In this document: positions 33,578-43,390 of the stretch, one piece after another
Position numbering within the stretch: the stretch's first letter is position 1
How the letters are laid out: every line of letters begins with the position of its first letter
Position numbers and translations under genes: made by a program
Notes under the pieces: model-generated
Told to the model about the DNA's origin: nothing
Databases searched by the model: none
Seen by the model: the letters and a program-made list of their open reading frames with translations, nothing else
Source of the DNA: M3007 sp041392625
GTDB lineage: Bacteria; Bacteroidota; Bacteroidia; Chitinophagales; Saprospiraceae
NCBI GenBank assembly: GCA_041392625.1
Contig: JAWKLR010000015.1
Location: forward strand, 20,601 to 84,600
DNA: 64,000 nt
Reading direction: 5' to 3'

Positions 33578-34786
33578 ATGAAAAATCATTTTCAAGTATT
33601 AATTATCGGTGGTGGAAATGCGGGCCTTTCGGTGGCATCCAAACTCCTTATTGCAAACTCTAAACTGGAAATAGGAATTCTGGATCCAACTGAAAAGCAC
33701 TATTACCAGCCAGCTTGGACCTTGGTTGGTGGTGGTACTTTTGACATCAACAAAACTGTGCGCAGCGAATCCTCTGTTATGAACAAAGGCGTTGAGTGGA
33801 TTCAGGAAGCCGCTGCTACGTTTGAACCAGATCAAAATGCAGTTACAACTGCATCCGGTTCACGCATTACGTATGACTATCTGGTTGTTGCTCCGGGAAT
33901 TCAATTGGATTGGCACAAGATCAAAGGCCTTGAAGGCAATCTTGGAAAGCACGGAATTACTTCCAACTATACGTTCCAAACTGCACCCTATACCTACGAA
34001 CTCCTTAAGGAGATAAAGGAAGGCAATGCATTATTTACAAACCCAAACACACCAATTAAGTGTGGTGGTGCTCCTCAAAAAATCCTGTATCTGGCCTCTG
34101 ATTTCTGGCGTAAGCAGGGCGTTTTGGGTAAAGTACAACCTCATTTTTACTCTGCAGGTGGTGTGATTTTTGGTGTTAAAAAATACGCCGATACACTCAA
34201 TAAGGTAATTGATCGCTACGGCATTCAAACACACTTCCATCGGAATCTGGTTGAAGTAAAAGCCGATCAAAAGCAGGCTGTGTTTGATGTATATAAGGAT
34301 GGAGCAGTGGTTGATCAGGAAACCGTTGATTACGGTATGATCCACATTACGCCTCCTCAAAGTGCACCTGATTTTATCAAAAACAGCCCGCTGGCTATGG
34401 AAGGAAATGCCCTTGGATGGGTTGATGTGGATAAGCACACCTTCCAGCACAACAAATATGCGAATGTGTTCTCATTAGGTGATGTCGCCGGAACACCAAA
34501 TGCAAAGACTGGTGCTGCAATCCGCAAACAGGCCCCGGTACTTGTTGAACAGCTTATCAGCATGATCAATACCGGCCAACTGACCAGTGCATCCTACAAC
34601 GGATATGGTTCTTGCCCATTGGTTACCGGTTATGGCAAGTTGGTTTTGGCAGAATTTGACTACGACAACAACCCGGTTGAAACATTCCCGTTCGATCAGT
34701 CCAAAGAACGTTGGTCTATGTTCCAATTGAAGAAGCACGTGCTTCCTTGGTTGTACTGGAATAAAATTTTGAAAGGAACTGCTTAA
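33578..34786 (+). CDS. sqr: Sulfide:quinone oxidoreductase (type II-like)
   Basis: 402 residues. FAD-binding N-terminus V-L-I-I-G-G-G-N-A-G-L-S-V-A, then Y-D-Y-L-V-V-A-P-G-I, catalytic-type Cys in P-I-K-C-G-G-A-P-Q-K, F-S-L-G-D-V-A-G-T-P-N-A-K-T-G-A-A-I-R-K-Q (second FAD site) and Y-G-S-C-P-L-V-T-G-Y-G-K-L-V-L-A-E-F-D-Y. These are the marks of type II SQR, the group that includes the mitochondrial enzyme. It oxidises sulfide at the membrane, passing electrons to quinone. The C-terminal amphipathic segment (W-L-Y-W-N-K-I-L) should bind the membrane. Monocistronic by position, ending at a large hairpin. Confidence 0.88.
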   Translation: MKNHFQVLIIGGGNAGLSVASKLLIANSKLEIGILDPTEKHYYQPAWTLVGGGTFDINKTVRSESSVMNKGVEWIQEAAATFEPDQNAVTTASGSRITYDYLVVAPGIQLDWHKIKGLEGNLGKHGITSNYTFQTAPYTYELLKEIKEGNALFTNPNTPIKCGGAPQKILYLASDFWRKQGVLGKVQPHFYSAGGVIFGVKKYADTLNKVIDRYGIQTHFHRNLVEVKADQKQAVFDVYKDGAVVDQETVDYGMIHITPPQSAPDFIKNSPLAMEGNALGWVDVDKHTFQHNKYANVFSLGDVAGTPNAKTGAAIRKQAPVLVEQLISMINTGQLTSASYNGYGSCPLVTGYGKLVLAEFDYDNNPVETFPFDQSKERWSMFQLKKHVLPWLYWNKILKGTA

Positions 34787-34800
34787 TTTTTCTTTCATTT

Positions 34801-34890
34801 CAGGGTTCAGTAAATTGGTTCATCGAAAACGAATGATACAATACTGATTGTATCCTCCAGATGAGCCTGGTTTGCTGAACCCTGTTTTTG
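34801..34890 (+). terminator. Large nested hairpin/terminator after sqr
   Basis: Outer stem CAGGGTTCAG (34801-34810) / CTGAACCCTG (34875-34884), followed by TTTTTG. Inside lies a second perfect stem, GATACAAT-ACTG-ATTGTATC (34835-34854). Strong terminator with an unusual inner element. Confidence 0.65.
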
Positions 34891-34979
34891 TTTTATTGTT
34901 ATTCATTCACAGACCCACTCAATCCGTGAAACAGGTCTGAGAACCCATCCCGAATCACCCGCGGAAAAAACAGTTTCAG

Positions 34980-35873
34980 ATGGCAAAAAAAATCCCTACC
35001 TATAGCATATGCAACTTGCTGGGTGCAGACCAGTGTGTTGCTGAATTTACCATAGCTCGCCTTAGCGAATATTTGGAGTCTCATCCCAATTTGCATTTTC
35101 CTCACCGCCATGCCTTTTACCAAATTGCATTGTTCACAGAAGGTGGAGGAACCCATACTATAGATTTTCAAAATTATGAAGTGAAACCCCATCAGGTGTA
35201 CTACATGAGCCCTGGGCAGATCCACAGTTGGGATTTTGAACCTGGAACTGATGGCTTTCTGGTCAACTTCAATGAAAGTTTTTTTACAGCCATTTGCCAC
35301 AATCCAAACTTTGTGCAGGAATTTCCGCTTTTCAACAACATCAGTGGGGAGCCTGTAAATGTATTGGAGACCGAATGTTGCAGTGAAATTCACGGTCTGC
35401 TGGAGCGAATGGATATGGAGTTCCGCAGCGATGTGGATTTCAAACAGGAATTTTTGCGTTCGCTGTTGCTGCAACTTCTTGTTTTGCTTTCACGCAACAT
35501 GCCTGCGCAATCACAAACGCCTGTGAGTCGCCACCAACTCACTGTCCTTCGAAATTTTGAACGCTTAATTGAGCAGAATTTCAAAGAAAAACGCCTTCCA
35601 AGAGATTACGCAGAAATGCTGTTTATTACCCCCAATCACCTCAATGCGCTGTCTAATTCTGTAGCCGGAAAACCAGCAGGTGAATTGATTCGCGACCGGG
35701 TGATTCTGGAAGCCAAACGCCTTCTGGTGAATTCTGACTATACCATTACCCAAATTGCAGACATCCTGTCTTTTGAAGATAACGCCTATTTTACCCGTTT
35801 CTTCAAAAAATATACAGGAATGGCTCCCGAACTATTCCGACAAGAATACGCAAACGACATTGTATTGGGCTAA
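34980..35873 (+). CDS. AraC-family transcriptional regulator
   Basis: 297 residues. An N-terminal cupin-type sensing domain (F-P-H-R-H-A-F-Y-Q-I-A-L-F-T-E-G-G-G-T-H, Y-Y-M-S-P-G-Q-I-H-S-W) and a C-terminal double HTH (about 195-290: L-P-R-D-Y-A-E-M-L-F-I-T-P-N-H-L-N, I-T-Q-I-A-D-I-L-S-F-E-D-N-A-Y-F-T-R-F-F-K-K-Y-T-G). This arrangement is common in Bacteroidota regulators whose effector is unknown. Lies between sqr and a convergent GNAT gene; target not evident. Confidence 0.9.
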   Translation: MAKKIPTYSICNLLGADQCVAEFTIARLSEYLESHPNLHFPHRHAFYQIALFTEGGGTHTIDFQNYEVKPHQVYYMSPGQIHSWDFEPGTDGFLVNFNESFFTAICHNPNFVQEFPLFNNISGEPVNVLETECCSEIHGLLERMDMEFRSDVDFKQEFLRSLLLQLLVLLSRNMPAQSQTPVSRHQLTVLRNFERLIEQNFKEKRLPRDYAEMLFITPNHLNALSNSVAGKPAGELIRDRVILEAKRLLVNSDYTITQIADILSFEDNAYFTRFFKKYTGMAPELFRQEYANDIVLG

Positions 35874-35881
35874 TGACCAGC

Positions 35882-36433
35882 CTACTGCAGATTCGCACGG
35901 ATGCAACCGAAAAAAGCCATGTTTACCAGATTCCCGTTTTTGATTAACCGGTTTCTGGCCATGCCTTCTTTTTGGTAGCCACTTTTTTCAAGTACCCGCA
36001 TGGATGCCGGATTGTAATCGAATACCCATGCCTCCATTCGATTGAGTTGAGGTCGGGATTCAAATTGCCATTTGGTGAATTTGCTGACAACATCCGTCAT
36101 AAGCCCCTGACCTCGGTAAGGCTTGGCAATCCAGTAGCCCAGTTCATCATAATTGTTCTGAACGCCACCATGAAAAAACACGCCAATTGCACCAATCAAG
36201 CCATCCGTTTGATGCCGGATGGCCCAGTTGTTGGGTTGCCCAAACTGTTTTTCCTTTTCACTCACTAGGTTAAGCCACCAATTCGCATCCTCCGGTGTAT
36301 ATGGATAGGGAATGGTCAACGAGTTGTGGGAGATTTCCGGATCGTTCAGATGCTTGATCAGGTTGATTTTATCCGAATCCTGATAGGCACCCAGATATAC
36401 GGAACTGTTGATGGCTAGTTGAATGGCTTTCAT
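35882..36433 (-). CDS. GNAT N-acetyltransferase, RimJ/RimL type
   Basis: 183 residues from ATG 36433; an alternative ATG at 36454 adds seven residues. Features of the RimJ/RimL group: W-A-I-R-H-x-x-D-G-L-I-G-A-I-G-V, E-L-G-Y-W-I-A-K-P-Y-R-G-Q-G-L-M-T (acetyl-CoA loop Q/RxxGxG/L), N-R-M-E-A-W-V-F-D-Y-N-P-A-S-M-R-V-L-E-K-S-G-Y. Could acetylate a ribosomal protein N-terminus or a small amine. Convergent with the AraC gene (8 bp). Confidence 0.87.
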   Translation of the reverse strand: MKAIQLAINSSVYLGAYQDSDKINLIKHLNDPEISHNSLTIPYPYTPEDANWWLNLVSEKEKQFGQPNNWAIRHQTDGLIGAIGVFFHGGVQNNYDELGYWIAKPYRGQGLMTDVVSKFTKWQFESRPQLNRMEAWVFDYNPASMRVLEKSGYQKEGMARNRLIKNGNLVNMAFFGCIRANLQ

Positions 36434-36479
36434 GTTTTGTATAACCGACAGCATTTAAAATTGGTTCCTTAAGGTGTTT

Positions 36480-37499
36480 TTATTCACCTTTATAAATTGC
36501 AATATGTTTCTCCCCGGGTCGAGCCCATGCGCGGTACATGCCTGCACTGTTGAACGGACAGCTGATGTTGCCCATTTTGTCCAGAGCAATTAATCCACCT
36601 TCACCGCCCTTTTCTACAAGGTCTCTCAGGACCAGTTGTTCTGCTGCGGCTTCCAGCGTGATGTTTTGATACTTCATGCGAGCCGATAAATCATGAGCCA
36701 CTGCATAGCGAATGAAGTATTCGCCATGTCCGGTACAGGAAACGGCGCAAGTAGTGTTATCCGCATAGGTCCCTGCTCCAATGATGGGTGAATCACCAAT
36801 TCGGTTCCAGCGCTTGCCTGTCATCCCGCCAGTTGAAGTTCCAGCTGCCAGGTTTCCGTTTTTATCCAATGCAACACAGCCTACAGTGCCATACTTATAG
36901 TCTGGGTTTTCCTGTACATTCCAGCCTGTTTTCTGGCTTTTCTCCTTGAATTTTTGGAGCGACTCCCAGCGCCGTTCCGTGTAAAAATAGCCTGGATCAA
37001 TGGTGTCAATCCCTTGTTCCAGCGCAAACTGCTCTGCTCCCGAACCGGTCAGCAGCACATGAGGTGATTGTTCCATAACTGCTCTGGCAAGTCGAATAGG
37101 GTGGTGAATCGTGTGTACACCACCAACAGCACCGGCTTTTTGCTCGGAACCTTCCATAATGCTGGCATCGTGCTCGTTTCTGCCTTCATAGGTGAACACC
37201 GCACCCCGGCCGGCATTGAAAAGCGGGCTGTCTTCCATCCATTCAATGCTGGCACATACGGCATCAAGTGCAGAACCTCCGTCCCTCAAAACCTGTTCTC
37301 CCAACATCAGTGCCGTATCCAGCGCAGCGCGGTAAGCTGCATCCATTTCAGCGGTCATGTTTTCTTTTTTTATGGCACCTGCTCCACCGTGAATTGCGAT
37401 AGCGTATTCAGGTGCAGCATTCATTGGGGAGGGCGTATGCTGACAGGAAATAATGCATAGCCATGTCAGAAAAATCGTGAGCACATTCAGGTGTTTCAT
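36480..37499 (-). CDS. iaaA: Isoaspartyl peptidase / L-asparaginase (Ntn-hydrolase), lipoprotein form
   Basis: 339 residues from ATG 37499 (a longer frame to 37592 lacks homology). The N-terminus M-K-H-L-N-V-L-T-I-F-L-T-W-L-C-I-I-S-C is a lipoprotein signal. The body starts A-I-A-I-H-G-G-A-G-A-I and has the autocleavage site G-T-V-G-C-V-A-L-D-x-x-G-N-L-A-A-G-T-S-T-G-G, with Thr as nucleophile, and G-A-G-T-Y-A-D-N-x-T-C-A-V-S-x-T-G-H-G-E. Cleaves beta-aspartyl dipeptides and asparagine, probably facing the periplasm. Divergent from the doxX-proC pair. Confidence 0.92.
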   Translation of the reverse strand: MKHLNVLTIFLTWLCIISCQHTPSPMNAAPEYAIAIHGGAGAIKKENMTAEMDAAYRAALDTALMLGEQVLRDGGSALDAVCASIEWMEDSPLFNAGRGAVFTYEGRNEHDASIMEGSEQKAGAVGGVHTIHHPIRLARAVMEQSPHVLLTGSGAEQFALEQGIDTIDPGYFYTERRWESLQKFKEKSQKTGWNVQENPDYKYGTVGCVALDKNGNLAAGTSTGGMTGKRWNRIGDSPIIGAGTYADNTTCAVSCTGHGEYFIRYAVAHDLSARMKYQNITLEAAAEQLVLRDLVEKGGEGGLIALDKMGNISCPFNSAGMYRAWARPGEKHIAIYKGE

Positions 37500-37533
37500 A
37501 CTTGATTTGATTTTAATGCCGGGTACTAGTGCG

Positions 37534-37568
37534 TACCTTTGTATTGCGAATATATGTTCCACGGAACA
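37534..37568 (+). promoter_or_regulatory. Promoter-like box with adjacent 14-bp palindrome
   Basis: TACCTTTG (37534-37541) fits the Bacteroidota -7 element. Twelve bases later comes the perfect palindrome TGTTCCACGGAACA on arms TGTTCC/GGAACA (37555-37568), at the expected transcription start. This could be an operator for the doxX-proC unit (start 37729) or for the divergent peptidase gene. Confidence 0.45.
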
Positions 37569-37728
37569 AGTTCTTGATAAGCGCTTGTTCAAAAATCAAT
37601 TATTGGCCTAAATATGGTGCGTTTGGGATTCAGATAGGTTGAATTAGTTGCTCAGTGTAACCGCACAGCGCAAACAGACTCTGATCAGCCCAAAGATTGC
37701 TAAATGGCACCTTGAAAAAATAGATATT

Positions 37729-38151
37729 ATGAAACTACTTTTTAATTCCGGTGAACACACCAATGCAAAACCAATTATGCTTTTGTTGTTGCGTCTGAGC
37801 GCAGGAGGATTCATGTTGTACGGGCATGGTCTGAGAAAATGGGATAAATTAATGGGCGGTGGTGAAATCTCATTTGCCGACCCCTTTGGAATTGGCCCTC
37901 AGGCAACATTGGGCCTGGTGGTCTTCGCCGAAGTCCTGTGTGCTGTACTCCTGGTATTGGGTTTGTTCACGCGTTGGGCATTGATTCCTTTGGCATTTAC
38001 CATGCTCGTGGCTGCGTTTTACATAAAATCCGGCAAACCATTTGGCGACCGGGAAATGGCTCTTTTGTACCTGCTGCTTTTTGCAGTTTCCTATGTTTTT
38101 GGGCCAGGTAAATATTCTCTTGACGCATATTTTGAAAAAAGAAAAGGCTAA
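37729..38151 (+). CDS. DoxX family membrane protein
   Basis: 140 residues from ATG 37729; earlier in-frame ATG 37648 is not supported. Four hydrophobic helices with the DoxX pattern L-L-R-L-S-A-G-G-F-M-L-Y-G-H-G, F-A-E-V-L-C-A-V-L-L-V-L-G-L-F-T-R-W and F-G-D-R-E-M-A-L-L-Y-L. DoxX-like proteins are linked to quinone or thiol-stress membrane complexes, but most are uncharacterised. Stop and next start abut (TAA-ATG), so it is translated together with proC. Confidence 0.85.
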   Translation: MKLLFNSGEHTNAKPIMLLLLRLSAGGFMLYGHGLRKWDKLMGGGEISFADPFGIGPQATLGLVVFAEVLCAVLLVLGLFTRWALIPLAFTMLVAAFYIKSGKPFGDREMALLYLLLFAVSYVFGPGKYSLDAYFEKRKG

Positions 38152-38955
38152 ATGAAAATCTTGATTTTAGGTGGTGGCAATATGGGCTTGACATATGCCC
38201 ACAGTTTTTTGCGCAGCAAGATTGTAAAGAGTGACCAATTGATGGTTTTGTGCCGTTCGTATGAACAGGCAAATCAACTGAGTGAATCGCATGAGGCATT
38301 GTTTTTTAGCGATCCGCAGCGCTGTGTACCGGAAGCAGATCTTTTGATTCTGGCCGTTAAACCCCAGGATGCAAAAACCTTGTTTTCTCAGATAAAACCC
38401 TGGGTGCAGGCAGGACAAGTCTTCATCAGCATCATGGCTGGGGTTCGATTGGAAACCATTGCCTCAGCCTGGGATGTAGACAAGATTATCCGGGCTATGC
38501 CCAATTTGCCAGCCCAAATCGGAGCAGGTGTTACTGCGTTCACATCCACCCCTGAAGTTACCCGGATTGAATTGGTCATGGTGCAGAACCTGCTCAATAC
38601 AACGGGTAAGACCTTGTATGTAGAGGAGGAGGCCCAAATCGATTCAGCAACTGCAATAAGCGGTTCCGGACCGGCCTATGTTTTCTTTTTTATGCAATCA
38701 ATGATTGAGGCTGCAACGGCAATGGGCTTTTCTGACGCAGAGGCAGAATTGCTGGTTAGCCAAACCTTCACCGGAGCAGTGGATTTGTACAACAAGGCCG
38801 ACCAAACCTGTGATCAATGGATAAGCAAAGTAGCAAGTAAGGGCGGTACAACGGAGGCAGCCATGGAAGTTTACAAAACAAAAGAAGTAAAGGCTGATAT
38901 TGTGGATGGCGCAATGGCTGCATTGGAACGGGCTCGTATGCTCGGTTCATCTTGA
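38152..38955 (+). CDS. proC: Pyrroline-5-carboxylate reductase
   Basis: 267 residues. The NADP-binding start I-L-I-L-G-G-G-N-M-G, then A-V-K-P-Q-D, A-M-P-N-L-P-A-Q-I-G-A-G-V-T-A and the family signature A-I-S-G-S-G-P-A-Y-V-F with V-A-S-K-G-G-T-T-E-A-A near the end. Performs the last step of proline synthesis. Slightly divergent at the N-terminus but complete. Begins directly at the doxX stop. Confidence 0.93.
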   Translation: MKILILGGGNMGLTYAHSFLRSKIVKSDQLMVLCRSYEQANQLSESHEALFFSDPQRCVPEADLLILAVKPQDAKTLFSQIKPWVQAGQVFISIMAGVRLETIASAWDVDKIIRAMPNLPAQIGAGVTAFTSTPEVTRIELVMVQNLLNTTGKTLYVEEEAQIDSATAISGSGPAYVFFFMQSMIEAATAMGFSDAEAELLVSQTFTGAVDLYNKADQTCDQWISKVASKGGTTEAAMEVYKTKEVKADIVDGAMAALERARMLGSS

Positions 38956-39113
38956 TTTTTGAATTCTTAAATGCTCAATTTGTACAATAAAGAGAAAGGC
39001 CTTACTTTGTACCGAAATAGAACCATAAAGTCTATTCCCTCAAATAGAAAGCCTGCCCCCAAGGCCGCAAGTGCGAAGAATCTGATAATGAAAAAATAAA
39101 ATTTTCCTGGCCT

Positions 39114-39542
39114 ATGATGAATGAACTTGTGAGCTCGATTATGACTAAAAACGTCATAACCCTGCACCCGGATACGACGCTTGGTGAAGCGCGTGAAATT
39201 ATGTTGACCAAACGCATACACCACCTGCCTGTACTGGAGGAAGGCCGCAAACTGGTTGGTATTGTAACCACCTGGGACTTTTTTAAGTTGGGCTTATCTG
39301 TGAATGAGTACAAGGATATGAAGGTGAAAGAAGTGATGACTGGAAACATTGCAAAACTCGACCAAAGCCAGCACATTGGTGCAGTAGCAGAAGTTTTGCT
39401 GGAACACCTTTTTCATGCTGTTCCGATCACTGATGATGAGAACAACCTTGAGGGCATCGTTACTTCTTCCGATGTATTGCGCTATCAATACCACAAAGAA
39501 TATCCGGAAAATCTGGATCGATTTGTAAAAGAGAATATGTAA
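39114..39542 (+). CDS. Two-CBS-domain protein
   Basis: 142 residues with two CBS domains: M-T-K-N-V-I-T-L-H-P-D-T-T-L-G-E-A and I-H-H-L-P-V-L-E-E-G-R-K-L-V-G-I-V-T; then V-M-T-G-N-I-A-K-L and L-E-G-I-V-T-S-S-D-V-L-R-Y. Shares layout with the CBS protein at 26461. Probably an adenylate sensor; no partner domain. A terminator follows. Confidence 0.9.
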   Translation: MMNELVSSIMTKNVITLHPDTTLGEAREIMLTKRIHHLPVLEEGRKLVGIVTTWDFFKLGLSVNEYKDMKVKEVMTGNIAKLDQSQHIGAVAEVLLEHLFHAVPITDDENNLEGIVTSSDVLRYQYHKEYPENLDRFVKENM

Positions 39543-39583
39543 CACACACACCGTGTGTATTGCAATGAGGTAAAAACACAACT

Positions 39584-39653
39584 GGGAACTTGTTTGGGAT
39601 TTAGTGAACTGCACAATGTGTAGACCTGGCCCGGGCAAGTTCCCTTCTTTTTT
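39584..39653 (+). terminator. Terminator after the CBS gene
   Basis: Stem GGGAACTTG (39584-39592) / CAAGTTCCC (39636-39644) with a 43-nt loop, then TTCTTTTTT. Confidence 0.6.
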
Positions 39654-39667
39654 GTACGATTGCTGCC

Positions 39668-39675
39668 TATCTTTG
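39668..39675 (+). promoter_or_regulatory. Bacteroidota-type -7 box (TATCTTTG)
   Basis: Matches TAnnTTTG; 135 bp before the large lipoprotein gene. Confidence 0.4.
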
Positions 39676-39810
39676 TTGCATATACCTGCGGAATAGGGTA
39701 GAGGCACCAATAGTATTGAGGGCCGATACACTGTTCACAAAACCAACAATGGCCTGGCACCCCATTCCAGCCAAAGCGCTACACCCGTTTTCTAACGTGA
39801 ACAATTATCT

Positions 39811-42800
39811 ATGCTGAAAATCTTTACACTTCCTTTTTGTCTGGTTTTACTTTTTACCGCCTGCTCTACAAAAAAAGAAAACCAGGACCCATTGTTTACC
39901 CCCGGAGTTACGGCGATAGAACAGACCGAGCCTACAACCAAATTTGTTCGGCTCGGAACCGGAACAAACCGGAATTACATTTATTCAGGACATTAGTGAA
40001 ACCTTTGAATATTCATTTATCAACGACCCTTCTGTTTACAACGGAGGTGGCGTGGCAGTGATTGATTACGACAATGACGGTCTGCAGGATTTGTTTTTCT
40101 CATCCCGTCAAAAATCCTGTCGGTTGTACCACAATCTGGGCGGGATGAAATTCGAAGAAGTAACCGATGCTGCCGGCGTCGCCGCTGCAGATGGCCTGAA
40201 AACAGGCGTCGCTATTCTGGATATCAATGCCGATGGATACCTGGATATTTACCTGTGCCGAACCGGACTAAAGCCTAGCCCCAGCAGAGAAAATATCCTG
40301 TTTATTAATCAGGGCAATGGGACATTTGTAGATCAGGCAAAAGCATTTGGCCTGAACGATATCAGCCCAAGCCAATGTGTCAATTTCCTGGACTACGATC
40401 TGGACGGGGATTTAGACATGTACCTGGTAAACCAACCTACCGATAACTCCAATATCAACAACATTGATTTTATTCCCGGGAAAGGAAAAACGGTGCGCGG
40501 AATTACACCGCGAGTTATTCACGATACCGACCGGTTTTACCGGAATAATGGCGACAACACATTTACCGATATTTCAAAAGAAGCAGGCATCTGGAACCGG
40601 GCATGGGGCCTTTCGGTAACTTCCGCTGACTTTAATGAGGATGGATATCCGGACTTGTATGTCGGGAACGACTTTATCATGCCTGATTTTGTCTACATCA
40701 ACGACCGCAAGGGTGGATTTGTAGATGAAGGGGACAGCTGGTTCCGACATTTTTCCAACCACACCATGGGTGTAGATATTGCAGACCTCAACAACGATGG
40801 CTTGCTGGATGTCGTCACTGCTGATATGATTTCAGAATCCTGGGTGCGTCGTAAAAAGTTGATGTCGAGTATGATGCTCGATCGGTATAAATTGCTAAAC
40901 GACAAAGGTTATGGGTATCAGATGATGCGCAATACCTTGCAAATCAACGATGGAAATGGAAGTTTTTCCGAGGTTGGTTGTCTGGCAGGTATGTATGCTA
41001 CCGATTGGAGTTGGGCAACCTTGCTTGCCGATTTCGATAACGATGGCTGGAAGGACCTCTTTATTTCCAACGGAATCAAACGGGATTTGAATGACCTGGA
41101 TTTTCTTTTTTATAAAGTAGACTCGATTAACCGTTCCGGTGGTATCAATAAAGCGCGTTATAAATCCTTCGATGTATTTGCGGAACAAATGCCATCCCAC
41201 AAGGCGCAAAACTATATGTACCGCAACAATGGATCCTTGTGCCTGGAGGATGTCTCTAAAAGTTGGGGGCTGGAGGAGCCGCGAACCAGCAACGGCGCAA
41301 TCTATGCAGATCTCGACAACGACGGCGACCTGGATTTGGTAGCCAACGCAGTTGCTGAACCAGCAACAGTTTATGAAAATAAGGCTGTTCAAATGGGAAA
41401 AAGCCACTGGCTTCAGATCAAGTGTAAAGGACCTGCTACCAATTTAACCGGTATTGGGGCAAAGGTGCGTGTGCAGTTTGAAGACTTTATTTTTTATCAA
41501 GAAATGACCCCGTACAGAGGGTTTTATTCATCCGTAGAGCCCATTATGCAGGTTGGACTCGGATCGCGCACACAACCGGTTCGGGTAGAAGTTGAATGGC
41601 CCGGTGGAACCTATCAATTAGTGGAAAATGTAAAAGCGGATCAGCGGCTTGTGCTCGATGCTGCAGATGCGACTCCGGGCAAGCTACCGCCAGTCCAGTA
41701 TAAAGATGCCGGTATCAAATTTGAACTTGCAAGTGCTCCCGCGCTTAAACTGCAAGAAAACGCATTTGAGGATTTTGACCGTGAGCGTCTGATGACCCAC
41801 CGTCTGAGTCGGCAGGGCCCCTGCATGGCTGTTACCGATTTGAATGGTGATGGCCTGGATGATGTATTTATCGGGGCTCCTCTTGGCCAGGCTTCCAAGG
41901 TATATCTGCAATCTGGTTCCGGACGCTTTACAGCGATGAACCAGCCTGCACTGGATGCCGATGCCAAACATGAGGATCTTGGAGCTGTCTGGTTTGATGC
42001 GGATGGTGATGGCGATCAGGATTTATATGTAGCATCCGGTAGCAATGAATCGCCCAATGGTTCTGAAAACTACATTGACCGCCTGTATATCAATAAAGGA
42101 AATGGAGTTTTGGAACGGGATTTCAAAGCCATTCCAATCCTTCGAAACAGTACCAAGGCCGTGCTGGCCTGTGATCTGGACGGCGACGGTGATCAGGATC
42201 TGCTGGTCGGCGGGCGCGGCAATCCCGGGAATTTCCCCCTGCCTTCATCCGGCTCCTATTTTGAGAACGACGGCTCCGGAAAGTTCACCGATGTAACCAA
42301 GGAAAAAGCAGCAATTTTCGAAGAAATTGGGATGGTAACATCCATGGCCTATGCCGATTTGAATGGCGATAAAAAGCCGGAGATAATTTTGGCCGGAGAA
42401 TGGATGCCAATAACCATACTTCAATGGAATGGAACAACACTTGAGGATGCAACCGCAGCGTTTGGATTGGAAAAATCCGGCGGCTGGTGGAAAACGCTCT
42501 GCTTGGCAGATATGGATAAAGATGGTGATCTGGATATCATTGCCGGAAACATCGGTCTGAATACCCGCTATGAAGCCAGTGCAGAGGCTCCCATGAAGGT
42601 GTTTGCGAAAGACTTTGATGGGAATGGCAGCATGGACCCATTGGTAACGGTTGCTTTTGAAGGACGGTATGTTACTACGGTGATGCGCGACCATTGGGCT
42701 ATGCAGATTGGCGCAGGAAATGTGAAAAAGAATTTTCCCCGGCATACAAAATATGCAGAAGCGGCCATCACAGATGTGTGGAGTCCGGAAGCACTGAAGT

Positions 42801-43201
42801 CTTCCTACATCCGGGAAACGCATACTTTGGCGACGAGTTGGTTTGAGAACAAGAATGGACAATTTATTCAGCACGTCCTGCCCTCAGAAGCACAGGTCGC
42901 ACCGGTATTTGCCATTGTTCACGCTGATTTTAACAACGATGGATTTGAAGACCTTCTGCTCATGGGAAATGATTCGGGGATGGAGGTTGAAACAGCCCGG
43001 ATGGATGCATCCAATGGATGCTTATTGTTGGGCGATAAAGCAGGGCGTTTTACCTATGAGCCAAACTTCATACACGGCTTGTGGGCAAGCAAAGAGGTTC
43101 GTAGCGCAGCGCTGATGAATTCCGGAGGAGACCGTCTGATCCTGATCGGGAATAACAACGATGCAGTTCAGGCCTGGAAACAAAAATCAGTAAATCAATA
43201 G
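39811..43201 (+). CDS. Large FG-GAP/VCBS repeat lipoprotein with ASPIC/UnbV domain, one frame break near the start
   Basis: The start codon and lipobox (L-L-F-T-A-C at residue 18) are in one frame from 39811; the remaining ~1085 codons are in the next frame. The natural join is near 39946, where R-L is followed by E-P-E-Q-T-G-I-T-F, so one extra base is present. The body has many D-x-D-x-D-G calcium-binding FG-GAP repeats in two blocks (about 70-440 and 640-1100) that form beta-propellers. Between them is the ASPIC/UnbV domain (G-I-G-A-K-V-R-V, Y-R-G-F-Y-S-S, V-E-V-E-W-P-G-G). CRTAC1-like lipoproteins of this kind are common in Bacteroidota and sit on the surface. Ligand unknown. Without the first frame the protein would lack its signal peptide. 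Confidence 0.85.
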
Positions 43202-43337
43202 AGTCTCCAGGTTCGCACCACGGACTGGTTGATTTTATTTTTTTAGTAAAAATTCTACCCAATTCTGTGACCTGAACAAAGGCTTCGCGTCTGTAGAATG
43301 AATGCAGGCAGAAATTCGTTTTACAGATCGTTTTATG

Positions 43338-43345
43338 TATTTTTG
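43338..43345 (+). promoter_or_regulatory. Bacteroidota-type -7 box (TATTTTTG)
   Basis: Fits TAnnTTTG and lies 45 bp before the LysM protein start. Confidence 0.4.
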
Positions 43346-43390
43346 CAGTAATTCAAAACAAGCATTTTATTAACAAACTCAATTTATACC

